A DNA stretch of 64,000 nt from Evernia prunastri (GCA_003184365.1 NKYR01000124.1:1-64000), one strand, 5' to 3'. Positions 22,272 through 32,884 are shown, numbered from the stretch's first letter. The notes: generated by a model from the letters alone, not told the origin. Made by a program: numbers and translations.

Positions 22272-22928
22272 CTATTCACTCATCGCTGCAATGTCATAAC
22301 CAACATGGCCAGTCCCCACATACCCCTTCCCATCCACATCAACCTCATAGCTAAGCGTCGTCATCGCCCTCCTCGGCTCCGTCACAAAATCCCCGATCCC
22401 GCTCAACACATCCCTCAAATCATCATACGTCATCGGCTTTCCGATTTCCCGAAAGTCAGCCACGGTGATGGTGACATTGTCCCCGTTTGGCATCAGGTGC
22501 GCATGCTGGAACAGCCCGTTCTTCAGCTCGTCTCTGCCTCTTCCCTCAAGGGTTATTTCGAGGATGACCGTGATGGAGAAGCCGAGACATTGAAGGAAGA
22601 ATGCGGCTGGGATTTCGTCTCCGAAGCTGTGGAATAGGAGGGTTGTGGGGGTCCCTTCGACGCGGTAGGGTATCGGGTCGTGAGCAGTTACCAGGGTGGT
22701 ATTTGATTGTGTTGACGGAGGTCTGACATTGGAAGGACGACGTAGAGCAGAGGAAGTTCCATTGAAAGGGCTGAAAATGAGCGCGAGAGCTTGGTCCGGA
22801 GAGCGTTGAGATGCAGTGCCCGCTGCTGGGACAACGGATGGAATTGAAGCGGCGGCCACACGTACCCCGGCGACAAAAAGGACTGATTGGGCGTGGGCTA
22901 ATACTGCAAGTGCGAAGTAAATATGCAT
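22272..22928 (-). CDS. Small secreted protein C of a three-member family, 218 aa
   Basis: Single exon with ATG at 22928. A hydrophobic N-terminus (MHIYFALAVLAHAQSVLFVA) serves as signal peptide, followed by a long Ser/Thr/Pro linker with several N-glycosylation sequons (NGTS, NTT). Family blocks are DPIPYRVEGTPTTLLFHSFG, the strand-helix block NVTITVADFREIGKPMTYDD, and LSYEVDVDGKGYVGTGHVGY. Compared with A and B it lacks the phase-2 intron and has an expanded linker and middle part. Function is unknown and the product is predicted extracellular. Sequence similarity to A and B is low outside the blocks, so fast divergence is inferred. Confidence 0.72.
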   Translation of the reverse strand: MHIYFALAVLAHAQSVLFVAGVRVAAASIPSVVPAAGTASQRSPDQALALIFSPFNGTSSALRRPSNVRPPSTQSNTTLVTAHDPIPYRVEGTPTTLLFHSFGDEIPAAFFLQCLGFSITVILEITLEGRGRDELKNGLFQHAHLMPNGDNVTITVADFREIGKPMTYDDLRDVLSGIGDFVTEPRRAMTTLSYEVDVDGKGYVGTGHVGYDIAAMSE

Positions 22929-23414
22929 GTCCGGGCCTTGAGCGTTGTTGATGATATCATGACAGAGCGCTGCCTCGGGGCGCGCATGTTATGTATGGAG
23001 AGATGCGAGCGCATGTTGCACTATCTATGCGCGCTCCTTTAAGCGATTATGTAGCCGAGAGTAGAGGATGCCACAATGAGAACTAGTAAGTAACCATTTA
23101 AGCGCCTAGGGATCATCAACGGGACGACCGAGTGCTATAGCACCGAGAGCGACAGGATCGAACTGAGAATCACATGAACCAAGAGTCACCTCAGGATATG
23201 TGAGGCGGGTTTATGGAACAATTGCTGCTGACGAACGGACCAGAATAGCAGAAAAGTCATTGCCCTTGCCTCAGAGCAACGCACCTGCTTCCGTCAACCA
23301 GAGTGGAACTCTCAATGATCGGGAGAAGACATGGGTTTTTCTTAAGCTTGCATCTAATCGTTCTATGGAGAATGCCTTCAGGACAGACGAGAGCCCTCGC
23401 ATAGATGATTCGGA
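22929..23414. other. Intergenic stretch
   Basis: This contains the promoter region of secreted gene C and the 3' flank of the SDR gene. No further gene was seen. Confidence 0.45.
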
Positions 23415-24841
23415 TCACTGCCCAGGATCCAGGTTGGTATTGGCGCTGAAAGCCTCCCACTCTTCGCAAATTTCCATCTTCTTCGAGCAATTGCCACGTA
23501 TCTTCATCACCGCATCCGGACCCACAGGGAATCTAGGCGGAAGATTTCTGCCCGCAGCCTTGCCTTCCGACCGGACCATGTCCACGATGCGATCCCTTGC
23601 CTTCCTCGGATCGCCTGGCTGTTTCTGATGCATCGCCTTGACCCCAGCTTGGTACAGCTCGTTCATTTCTGCATAATCGGGGATGCTGGGCTGTCCGAAT
23701 TTGATGTTGGTGGGGGCGAAGATGTTCGTCCGGTAATAGCCTGCGTAACAAGGCAGCACTCGATACCGAAAGGGGCGACCTCTTCGCGAAGACAGTCCAC
23801 CATGCCTAGGGTAATGAAATGTATCAGCAAGCGAGCCGAGATAACATTAGCGCCGAGAGTGGACGGCATGGAGACATACTCAGTCAGGGTTGGCAACGGT
23901 TGAAATAGTTGGTTTTCAGGGTCAAACTGCACCAACTACGAGATTTGGATATCGGTTTCACTGATAGTGGAGCAGTTTTGATATAAAATCTAACTAGGCC
24001 ATGAAAAAAGATATGTAGGGCTGAATGCCAAGACGCTAGCCCAAAAGAGATGCCAGGCCACAAAGCCCTAACCCTATACACTTAAAAATTCCTTATAGGG
24101 CGAGGATTAGTGACACGACAGATCTGATATATAAAAAATCCGGGTCTTAGCAAAACTGCTCCACTATCAGTTGAAACCGTTGGTTTCTCAATATCAAACT
24201 GCACCAACTACCAACTGTCAGACTTCAAAATGCACCATCAACTACTAGAAACCAACTGTTCCACTGATAGTGAAGCAGTTAGTTGGTGCACCATTGCCAA
24301 CCCTGCATACTCTCGAGAGCCCCCTTGGTAGCGGAGTAGGTACCTGCCCCTACGGCACTTGTGTAGGCCCCAATCGAGCTCATGAACAAGATGGTACCCT
24401 CGCGTTTTTCTCGAAAATGGGGCAGGAGGGACCGAGTGAGTTTGATAGGGCCAAAGAGGTTCGTCTCAAACCCCTTGCGTAGCCTGGAGTCGCTGTGAGG
24501 AAACAAGTATTAGCCTGGGTGACAAGCTTTGCTCTAGAAAGGGGTCTGATGTACTCAAGCTCTTCTATGATGGCGGCCTCAATGTACCCCGCATTGTTCA
24601 CGAGTATATCGATTCCACTGTAGACATTCAACGCTTCCTCAACCTTTTCATCGAGTTCGGCCTGTGGAGCGGTTACATCAAGGTCTAGGATGGCAGCGCC
24701 GACATCTTTGAGGTGCTGGAGTCTCTCATGTCCTTGTCTAGCTGTGGCTATCACATGATCGCCTTTTGCTAGAACGCTGTGGACCAACTGCTCCCCGAAC
24801 CCGGAGGAGCAGCCGGTTACAAGCCAGGTGAGTTGCGGCAT
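23415..24841 (-). pseudogene. Short-chain dehydrogenase/reductase, frameshifted, with a MITE in intron 2
   Basis: Exons: 24555-24841, 24311-24492, then 23415-23805. Intron 1 is 62 nt (GTACAT, CTCACAG). Intron 2 is 505 nt because a 421-bp element (23885-24305) sits in it. Classical SDR motifs are intact: TGCSSGFG cofactor loop, NNAG, SSIGAY, and the YSATK active site in TYSATKGALES. In exon 3 the frame reads GIECCLVT and then needs one extra base near 23741-23745 (ACGCAGGC where ACGCCAGGC is expected). The C-terminal 100 or so residues (GYYRTNIFAPTNIKFGQPS and onwards) then continue to the stop at 23415. The gene is either a pseudogene or has a one-base sequencing deletion. It points away from the acyltransferase gene at 26053. 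Confidence 0.8.
23885..24305. mobile_element. hAT-like MITE, 421 bp
   Basis: The two ends are inverted: CAGGGTTGGCAACGGT at the left and the reverse complement of CAGGGTTGGCAATGGT at the right. Nearly matching 8-bp flanks follow: CATACTCA (23875-23882, then GT) and CATACTCT (24306-24313). CAGGG-type ends and 8-bp target duplications are typical of the hAT superfamily. The interior repeats TGCACCAACTA and CACTATCAGT(G/T) motifs near both ends and has no transposase frame, so it is non-autonomous. It lies in the SDR gene with its right end only 5 bp inside the 5' splice site of intron 2. Confidence 0.85.
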
Positions 24842-26052
24842 GATGCTTGAGATAGAGAAGATAGTGATAATACAAACGACGTGGATCTAATCACGTCGAG
24901 AGGTGTCAAGTATAAAGAAGGAGGAGGATTTCACGGCCAAGATGAAATGGGCTGTGTTGCACAATTGCGGGTATGTGCAGGTACACGGAAATTGACCGAT
25001 GTGTCAAATATAGCAACAAGGGCTGAGAAGGACCGTTGGCACATTATTGATTTTTTGGTAAATCGATTTGAGCTGAGAGGTTAATGCACGTGACTAAGAC
25101 GCAGGTGACCAGACAAACACGACACCATACCATCTCAAACCGTTCTATTCTTGAGCCTCTGCTTCATGAGTGGGTTTTTCGCTCGTGCCTTGCACATTTG
25201 GCAGTAGCTAGTCGACGGGGGCAGGAGAGGCAATTAATACAATTTGTGATTTGTGGATCCTGCATAAGCTGCAATGTACGCTTTGGAAGATGGGGAATAG
25301 GTCATGCCATCTCTGTAATGGTTGCCAGGCTAGTTAACCACGGGTTTATCCTGCTGCATTATCTGTCTCAAAAAGGTCCCTTTTGACCTTAGGGGCTGAG
25401 ACCAATCATAAGTCCAAGATTCGATTTGCACCGCTTTTGAAACAGTAGGACAGCCTAAGGTTCCAATTCCACTACTGTGCATGCTGTATCTCGTGAGTGC
25501 TTGTATTACCGCAGATTTGGTAGGGACTTACATCCTCTTTGGGTAATATCTCCCGTACACGGTGCGTTATTTTCAAAGCGATCAATGACGGAGACATGAG
25601 TCTTGCTGAGTGCAAGAGAAGAGGGGAAAGAGTGGAGGTGGTGGGTGGCAGTCGAGTATTAATATTGGTTGACGCGAAGATGCAGTAAGCCGAATAAATG
25701 GGATCAACTATTGGTCCCTTCACCCGTGCCTCCCAATAGCCTACAAATTACCGGCCGTTCCCTTAACACTCCCACATTCCGCAACTGAAGCACAACTTCT
25801 TTTTACTCAAATTGGACTGTACAGGATTCAAAAGCAATACATCCACCCCTGGCTTCTCTATCCTGTATTGGTGAGGTTTAACGAGGCCACGTAGCAGGCG
25901 TAAAGCTTTGCCAAGCACCGCAAGTGGATAAGTAGGTTCTAACATCCAAGCTGCATCGAACCTAAGTCAAATCTTGATGGGCTAACACTGAGGATCAAAA
26001 GCTTTGTATTCAAGTCGAACTTGAGCTTTCAAAACACATTCTCGTCACCAAC
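24842..26052. other. Intergenic region between divergent SDR and acyltransferase genes
   Basis: About 1.2 kb with no convincing gene. It serves as the promoter region for both flanking genes. Confidence 0.5.
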
Positions 26053-27378
26053 ATGCCTTGGAATGAGACCTCAGCCGGGCATTTTGAGCGGCCCTTTGAA
26101 AGCCTCGAGCGTTTCTACAGAGCTATGAGCGCTAGTGGTGTAGCCTTGCACAGAGAGCACTTCGTCATCAGCGCTCTTCTTCGACTCCGCCTTAGCACTT
26201 CAATGGAAGATCCTGAAAAGGCACTACGGCATGCTTGGAAAACATTGCGGTATGACTTTCCTCAGATTGCGGCCTATAGTGAAGGAGATAATTATATCTA
26301 CGATGTCCCTACCGCTTCCATCATCGACTCCTGGCTATCCGAGACGTTCATCTCTGAGCAAGCTACGTCCTCTACAACCAGCGTATGCGGGAACTCAGCT
26401 CCGATTTCTCTGGCGAAGATGCACTACTTCCCCCACACCTCCGAAATTCTATTCCGCTCGTCTCATTGGCACATAGATGGCATCGGAGCTCTACATCTTC
26501 TCGACCAATTTTTAGGGATACTTGCACATCCACGGGCAGTAGAATTCGGAGATGAAGGCAAGAACCTTTCCATCGGCGTGGACGAAGCCGCCAATGTGCC
26601 TTTAGAGGTGACACCTGAGATGGAGAAATGTGCCACGGATCTTCTCATGCAATTCGTCAACAACGTACCGTCAATCAGACTACCTACCAGCGCCATCCAA
26701 ACCCCAGGTAGCAGTGCGCGCTGCGAGACGAGATTCTCCCCGCAGCAAAACTCTTCCATCATAGCCCGATGCAAGGCTTCTGGCTTCAGTGTCACAGCGG
26801 CCACCCACGCTGCTATCGTTAGCGCAACTTCGCAGGCCGCAGATCCCAGATATCCTGCAGACAAGTACACTTCATTCTCGAGCTTTGACCTGCGCAAATA
26901 CTGCCCGTCTCCGTACAACAGCGCGGACAAAGCTGTATCAAACTTCCACACGGGGATTCCAGTTGTCATCAGCCCTTCGACTTTCCAGAAGAACGTGGCA
27001 CAGTTCCAGAACCTATACAGTCGGCGCTTGAACGTGCAGGGTCAGGACAACGTCTTTGCGTTCTTAGCCTGCTATGTGGACAAAGTCTATGCGCTGTTTA
27101 CGCAACCACCAGCGCCAGGGTCATTACCACCGTGTGAGCCCAGTCTAAGCAGTCTGGGTGTCATTGACGACTTCATCGCTCAGAAGCACGGAGATACCGT
27201 TGAAGTCATGGACTTTTGGCTGGGAGTGGATATGCTGAGTCGACAGTTGATGGTATACGTGTGGACTCATCTAAGGGAGTTGAAGCTGAGTGCATGTTAC
27301 AACGAAGTGTTCTATGCCCGGGAATTTGTGCAAGATTTCCTACTTGCGATTCAGGATATTTTGTCAAAGAATGTTTAG
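26053..27378 (+). CDS. HXXXD acyltransferase, 441 aa
   Basis: Single exon. It belongs to the acyl-CoA-dependent acyltransferase superfamily (condensation/BAHD-like fold; the fungal relatives include alcohol and trichothecene O-acetyltransferases). The catalytic motif is HWHIDG at about residues 138-143, inside ILFRSSHWHIDGIGALHLLD. The C-terminal LSSLGVIDDF and VWTHLRELKLSACYNEVFY match the usual position of the second channel motif, although a clear DFGWG-like motif is missing. The length fits the family, and the frame is clean. Next to a broken SDR it could be what is left of a small metabolic cluster. The substrate cannot be told. Confidence 0.8.
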   Translation: MPWNETSAGHFERPFESLERFYRAMSASGVALHREHFVISALLRLRLSTSMEDPEKALRHAWKTLRYDFPQIAAYSEGDNYIYDVPTASIIDSWLSETFISEQATSSTTSVCGNSAPISLAKMHYFPHTSEILFRSSHWHIDGIGALHLLDQFLGILAHPRAVEFGDEGKNLSIGVDEAANVPLEVTPEMEKCATDLLMQFVNNVPSIRLPTSAIQTPGSSARCETRFSPQQNSSIIARCKASGFSVTAATHAAIVSATSQAADPRYPADKYTSFSSFDLRKYCPSPYNSADKAVSNFHTGIPVVISPSTFQKNVAQFQNLYSRRLNVQGQDNVFAFLACYVDKVYALFTQPPAPGSLPPCEPSLSSLGVIDDFIAQKHGDTVEVMDFWLGVDMLSRQLMVYVWTHLRELKLSACYNEVFYAREFVQDFLLAIQDILSKNV

Positions 27379-27999
27379 CGGTATACCTAGGTTCGCTGGG
27401 CAGCAAAGAAGTCGTCGCGTTGAGAGCAGTTTAGGCGTGGCCCATCCTTGGAGGATGATGCGACCGGCAACCGCAAAGTAGAACCCTTGCACAAAGACAA
27501 GACCCAATAGTCTCCTCGCTTCAAGCATCTGTTTCCATATCCACCTTCTACCAAACAAAAAGAAGTCTAACAGTACCAACAAGCGGCTTAGGAACAAGTG
27601 TCTCACGCAAGACTAACAGCAAAGTCCTTCCTAATAATGAACGCCTGCAGACCATACCCAGCTCATCCCATGCCACTTTTCCTCATATGACGCCGTCGAA
27701 AAACTTGCTGGACGGCTTCGGCGAGGTCAGAACATGGCTTTTCAAGAAAGCTTTCGCAGACCCACCTTTCAAACGCCCCTTTCTGTTCCGCAAACAGTGA
27801 CTCCAGACAAGCTTACAGCGTCACCCTCAGTCGCACGTGACCTATTGGAGATCCAATAGAAGGTACTAAACTGAGGAGGAGCTGTAGCAGGATGAGCTCT
27901 TGCGGAGTCCTTTGTCATATGGGAATGTATGCACATAGTGTAAGAAGTATGTAGTTGATAATGTACTATGGTCTATGTACGGTGCAGAGATTTCTCGCG
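27379..27999. other. Intergenic stretch
   Basis: No gene or repeat was recognised. Confidence 0.5.
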
Positions 28000-28194
28000 C
28001 TAGCCCAATATAGCGGTAGCGTACATTGCGGGGAAGGTAGGTTTCAGCATTCCAACAGAGTCTGTTCGGCTATTGTGGGAATCATGATGGCCGAGCGACC
28101 AATAATCTTTGCGCCAGATGTCGTAGATGATCAAGACAAGGATGATTCCACATATGCTAAGGAGGACAACGAGGAAGATGATCGGAGGTTGCAT
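28000..28194 (-). CDS. Small single-pass membrane protein, 64 aa (tentative)
   Basis: An ATG frame encoding MQPPIIFLVVLLSICGIILV... then a hydrophilic tail. One membrane segment covers about residues 4-24. Nothing in it is recognised, and the only support is the membrane-like composition. Confidence 0.3.
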   Translation of the reverse strand: MQPPIIFLVVLLSICGIILVLIIYDIWRKDYWSLGHHDSHNSRTDSVGMLKPTFPAMYATAILG

Positions 28195-28391
28195 GTTGGT
28201 GGTTGCTGAGCGGGAATACGCTTTTTGCCGCTGGTGCGACTTGTTTTGAGGTATGCGCTGAGATTTGGCTGTACAGGTGTGTAGACTGGGAGAACAGGCG
28301 TTGAAGCGGAGTGAGATTTGTTGTTAGAGCCAGATGTAATACAGTCGCGAGAAGATGAAGATTGAGTAGAGTAACGTTGCTTGTGTTATTC

Positions 28392-28480
28392 TGTTGGATT
28401 TGACGCCATTTGAGCCATGAGCCATATTGAGGCTATACGCCATGGCGAAATGGACCATGGTATTCCTTCCACATATTCCA
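28392..28480. repeat. Right copy of the 88-bp inverted repeat
   Basis: Reverse complement of 8-95, with the same internal CCATGG-containing blocks. Flanking bases differ. No matching element body was seen on either side, and no short target duplication could be identified. Confidence 0.85.
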
Positions 28481-31400
28481 GTGTTACCCTTTGCAATGTC
28501 GACCTGATTACTCCTAGGAAATCCACCTTTGTTTCAGGCTTCTCCGCCCGAAACGAAGGTTTGGGTCAGAATGCTGGGCATCTCATCATGCAGCCACCCA
28601 TCTCGCTCGCCACCCGACATACCTTGCAGATGTGAGACATCGCTCATACGAGACGAACATTGCTTCGAACAGCATAAAAAAGCGTCATGCTCTGTAGGAG
28701 GACATGATCGAAAGCGCTAGTTGTGGATTGCCAGCTGCCGAATTAATCCTTCAGTTACGATTTTCATTTGTAAGCCAATCTTTCTACTGAGCGCCAGAAG
28801 CAAAAGTGGTGTCTGACCTCCAGCTTCGCCTCCTTGCTCCCACATTGGAGGGTTACACTCATTAATCTTATGCCAGCCATTGCGCAGATTCTCCGAATGT
28901 GAATTGTAAAAGGATTTTTACAAGATTGCAGCAACGTCCACCCGGAGCATTGCCACTGCTTGGTCGTTACTCACTCCCACTCTATCTTCCTCAAATACTT
29001 TTGGAGACACCGTTCCTTGACCCACATTCTGATTTTTCTGAAGGAACTGTTACCGCGAAGTAATCGTGCCACACACTTAGCTCCGGAATCGCTAAAAACT
29101 GACTCCCATGGACGTGATGAACCAACCTCTGACACATTTCAATAACGATGATGATGATGATCTCACGGAAGACCAAAACACAGCTTTGACCGAACTCACC
29201 AATACCCTCTACAAATATCCTCGTCGTGAAATCGTGACCAGGGTAAAAGAGGAGTCACGGACCAATCTCCAGAATTCAACAGTCATGGTTTTTTCCAAGC
29301 CCTGCTCGCCTGGAGGGTGCCGTAAAGCTGTAGCTTGCAAAACTTAGAAAACATCTAGGATAAGGCGATAACACTCATTAACGCTCCCGGGCGAAGTGTT
29401 TATATTGATGTTAAAGCCCCAAGCCTTGTTTGCAGCGTCAACGATGTTTATTACCGTGTGATCAGCTTCGATATCATCCGTTGACAACGCATTAAGTGAC
29501 TGCCTCCTCTGCTCTGCTAATCCGCCAAACAAAGACTCTTGACTCTCCTTCGCAACCGTCAACTTAAGTCATCATAGCTATCAAAGTGCACTTCAAAGAT
29601 TCATTCTGGAACTCAATAATGCGCCCTGGGCCCGGTTCAAGAAGGTATAGAAGAGATGGAGGAGCAAGTGACAGTAACGATCTGCCACCACGTCGGAATC
29701 AAAGAGTGTGTCACATAGAGAACATCGCAAAGAGCAAGATCCACAAGCGAGGGGGAGGTCAGCAAAAGTGGTGGAGGCTCTTAGCCCAACGTTGGCGCTT
29801 GGGTACCCGGTTTTGAGTCCGTATCTCCAAGGTCACGAGTCATGCTCCTGAGACCGTTTACGAATCAGGAGTGACATAGCAGTAGGATGAAGTTTGCCCG
29901 TACGGACACAGGAACAAGTGAAATGGGTAATGGAAAGTTGTGCTGAGAGGCAAGAAGTCAAAAAAGTGTGTCTCAGCTTGAAGCTTCAAAAGATTGAGAC
30001 TCACCAACTCCTGCAGTTCCGTGAACAATTTGTTTCTCTGCTTACACCTCCTATCAATCTCGATACGCCGGATGGCCTCTGTACCTTTTCCACGCGCATC
30101 TCCCAGTCAAACCTGTTCCGCGACCGTGTTGTGGTTGCGCGCATGCCCGACTTTGGTAACCCACCGTGGGAAAGTGACCTTACCCCATTGTCTTCATACA
30201 TGCACATTTTGTACTCGTAATTGGAAACCTCTCTTTCCTCGACGTACGTCTCCTCTCTCATTGCTACCGATTCAGCTAAAAAAAAAGCTGGCCCCGAGGG
30301 TGTCTGCACTTCACAGCCGCAGACGCCCTATTCAGGTACTAATCCTGACAGTTGCCTCCCCCTCTTTGAGACCTGTCCTCGAGCTCCGAGAAGGCAACAA
30401 TCGCGATACTCGCTCCAGTGGGACTGGGGGTTAGTCGGTCGCATGGCAGAGTGTTCTCGCGCTACATGGTTATTTCGCATATTTCGCATATTCGCATAGT
30501 GGGTCTGCAGGCCTGCAATATCGCATAGGGAGCGTGTTTTCGTGTCAGGCACGCGTTGGTCAGGAGATTCATGGCTTGGTGGGAGCTCTATTTATATGGG
30601 CTGCCCACCAGTGTTGGGCTCCTCAATCGATTCCATCTCTTTCAGAGCCATAGCATTCTTTCCCCGCCCGCCCGCACCTGTAAATAACTTCATTTTCACT
30701 CCAGGTATAGCTGAACAAGCATTGGGAGTTTTCCTAGCACTGGGGGGTCTACATATGCCTCTTCAGGTAGCTAGCCCCGGTGTTGGGACCCCGCAACACA
30801 TTTGCACATGATTCCAGCTGTTTTGGAGTCTCTACATGATGGCAGGCGAAGACTAAGTCCGAGAAAAGCCTTGGGATCGTTGATTTCCAAGGACTTCTTG
30901 CCTGAAACTCCAGGGCTCACTCCTCTGACACTTCGCAACTTGCTCGCCTGGGTCTTTTTCTCCAACCGCTTTAGAGAGTTTTTAAGATTTGTTTGCTCAA
31001 GCTTTAGGGACTTTCATGGGAATAGGGCTTCCATTTCAATTTTAGGCCTGTGGTCCCGCCTTAGCGCATGTTACGGCCCCTGAAGCTCTGCCCCGAAAAT
31101 TTCGTTTCCTACGAGCTGCTACAATGTTATCCTGCACGAGCGTGCTTTTCGATTCAGCACGGATGGACATATGCAAAATCATAAAAAGATCGTTTTCGAT
31201 GCAACACGGACCGTGTGGCAAGCTCACTCTGAGTGCAGATGGAGTTGAGAAAGAACAATTTGAACAGGTCGATCACACTCCAGTCATTGAAGAAAAAGGA
31301 ATACGACAGTCACACTACGAAAGAGAAGTTCCTTTCATCTATAAAAGTCACCTGCAATACCCTTCCATCACTTATTGCAGATGGGGAGTTTCCGATGACT

Positions 31401-31512
31401 TGAGATCAAATTTTATCTTACGTCTGCACAAAGGTCTTTGCGGTCAACTGGCGCATCTCACTCTTCCCGTCCTGATACGCACTCACCGGGATTTTGCCCG
31501 TCCAGGATATGC
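28481..31512. other. Gene-poor stretch of 3 kb
   Basis: Only short frames, none with recognised domains. A minus-strand frame at 29344-29562 has a protein-like composition but no ATG start in frame, so it may be a relic. No transposon ends were identified. Confidence 0.4.
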
Positions 31513-32400
31513 TCACGGTAGCTCATGCAGTCTTAACTTCATAGAATGGTCTCCCGAAACGTAGCTGATGGCCCGCAAGGTGTCCCACCAGAATCCATCA
31601 AATTTTTTCGGTACCCGTGTCCCATAAATCTCTTCGAATCCCTCTGCCATACGTGGAGTCTCCTTTGCTGCGTTACTCAATTGGTGTAGTCCGTCCATGG
31701 GACAATCAAAGACCAAGAATCGGGCCACTTTCACCATTCCATCCAGTGCCTTCTTGTCCGTGGCTTCCAACCGCTCCCTTCCTACCGTGAGAAGACCCAA
31801 AACACAGATGATCCACATGTCGTAAAAAGCCGCGAGGATGTCTCTCCGTTCAGTGAGCCTCCCAGGGTCCTGCCCAGTGGTCGTGGAAGTACCCTGGCTT
31901 GCCGATTGTTCGTAGAGAACGCACAGGTGGGCAGCGATCCTAGCATTCGACATCAAGTCCTTGTTCTTGTTCACAACAGTCCCCAGCATGACGTGGCTGC
32001 TCGAAAGTCCGCGGTAGCCCTTACTACGAGCCTCAGCCACGTGATTCCTGGCTCCTTTCTGCGCCTGCGCTTGGAATCTTGCTATATCTTCTAATTCTTC
32101 ATATCCAAAGGAATAGCCCAAATCAATCAAACAAGACAGTTCCCGAAGTTCAAGCAAGGTATCGTAGTGCTCAAGGGAGCGAGAGAGAACTTTGCCGGAG
32201 ATTGTGGCGGCATCTCTGTACCAGATCTGGTAGAATTTGCGTGAGGTGCGATTGAGAGAGGTGATTGACGATGGAGTGGGGAGATTGGTATAGATTTGGA
32301 GTATTAGCTCGGGTGGGAGGTCGGAAATGCTGCGATGCATTTGATTTGGACTCGCTTGTGGGACAGACGAGGGTGTGGCTTGCAACGGTGAGAGGGACAT
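31513..32400 (-). CDS. F-box-like protein, 295 aa
   Basis: Single exon with ATG at 32400. An F-box-like motif occurs at about residues 24-65 (SISDLPPELILQIYTNLPTP... then LNRTSRKFYQIW), followed by a helical C-terminal region without repeats. F-box proteins usually bridge substrates to SCF ubiquitin ligases through Skp1, but this fungal group is uncharacterised. The neighbouring gene at 33746 has the same layout (LP.EL..QI, IW...AA.I) and is transcribed in the opposite direction. Confidence 0.7.
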   Translation of the reverse strand: MSLSPLQATPSSVPQASPNQMHRSISDLPPELILQIYTNLPTPSSITSLNRTSRKFYQIWYRDAATISGKVLSRSLEHYDTLLELRELSCLIDLGYSFGYEELEDIARFQAQAQKGARNHVAEARSKGYRGLSSSHVMLGTVVNKNKDLMSNARIAAHLCVLYEQSASQGTSTTTGQDPGRLTERRDILAAFYDMWIICVLGLLTVGRERLEATDKKALDGMVKVARFLVFDCPMDGLHQLSNAAKETPRMAEGFEEIYGTRVPKKFDGFWWDTLRAISYVSGDHSMKLRLHELP

Positions 32401-32629
32401 GGCGATTGACCGATGAAAGATGTTCTAGTTACTGTACGCTGAGAATCTATTAGCTATGAAGTGATTGTTGAAATGTCGTCGCTCGCACGAACCGGGATGC
32501 ACAATAAAGTGCTGAAAAAAGAGGTTGTTTTTGAAGATAGATATAGAACAACCTTTAGGCGGCCAAACCTGTGCATTAAAAAGTTTCTCCTAGACTCATG
32601 ATCTTCCCCACTGAAAAACTCGTATTACC

Positions 32630-32884
32630 TCAAACGTGCTCGGGGATAGGGCTGGGAACCAAATTATAATGCGATAATATTACAACGGCCTCCGTATCTG
32701 TTTGCAGGCCGGGTAAAAGACACTCTGTCCCCAGGCAATCGACAAGGAATTCTTTTTGTCTAACATGTACTTTGCCTTTGACGTGCAATGGGCAGAAGGC
32801 AAGCCTATCAAATTTCGTTAAATGTTGCCGATATATCTGTCTACATTTTGCGCAAACAAAGGACACTAATTGGGTTTTTGGCAA
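32630..32884 (-). pseudogene. Small CxxC-containing gene fragment (tentative)
   Basis: A frame without an in-frame ATG, containing FVCAKCRQIYRQHL, then FCPLHVKG and DCLGTECLLPG. Spaced Cys/His pairs suggest a former zinc-binding module. I recognise no family. It is probably a relic, since the upstream sequence in the same frame is soon stopped. Confidence 0.25.

Noticed and set aside
8..28480. A complete Starship-type or other giant transposon between the inverted repeats
   Set aside because: No tyrosine recombinase (DUF3435), transposase or target duplication was seen in the interval, so only the repeat pair itself is reported.
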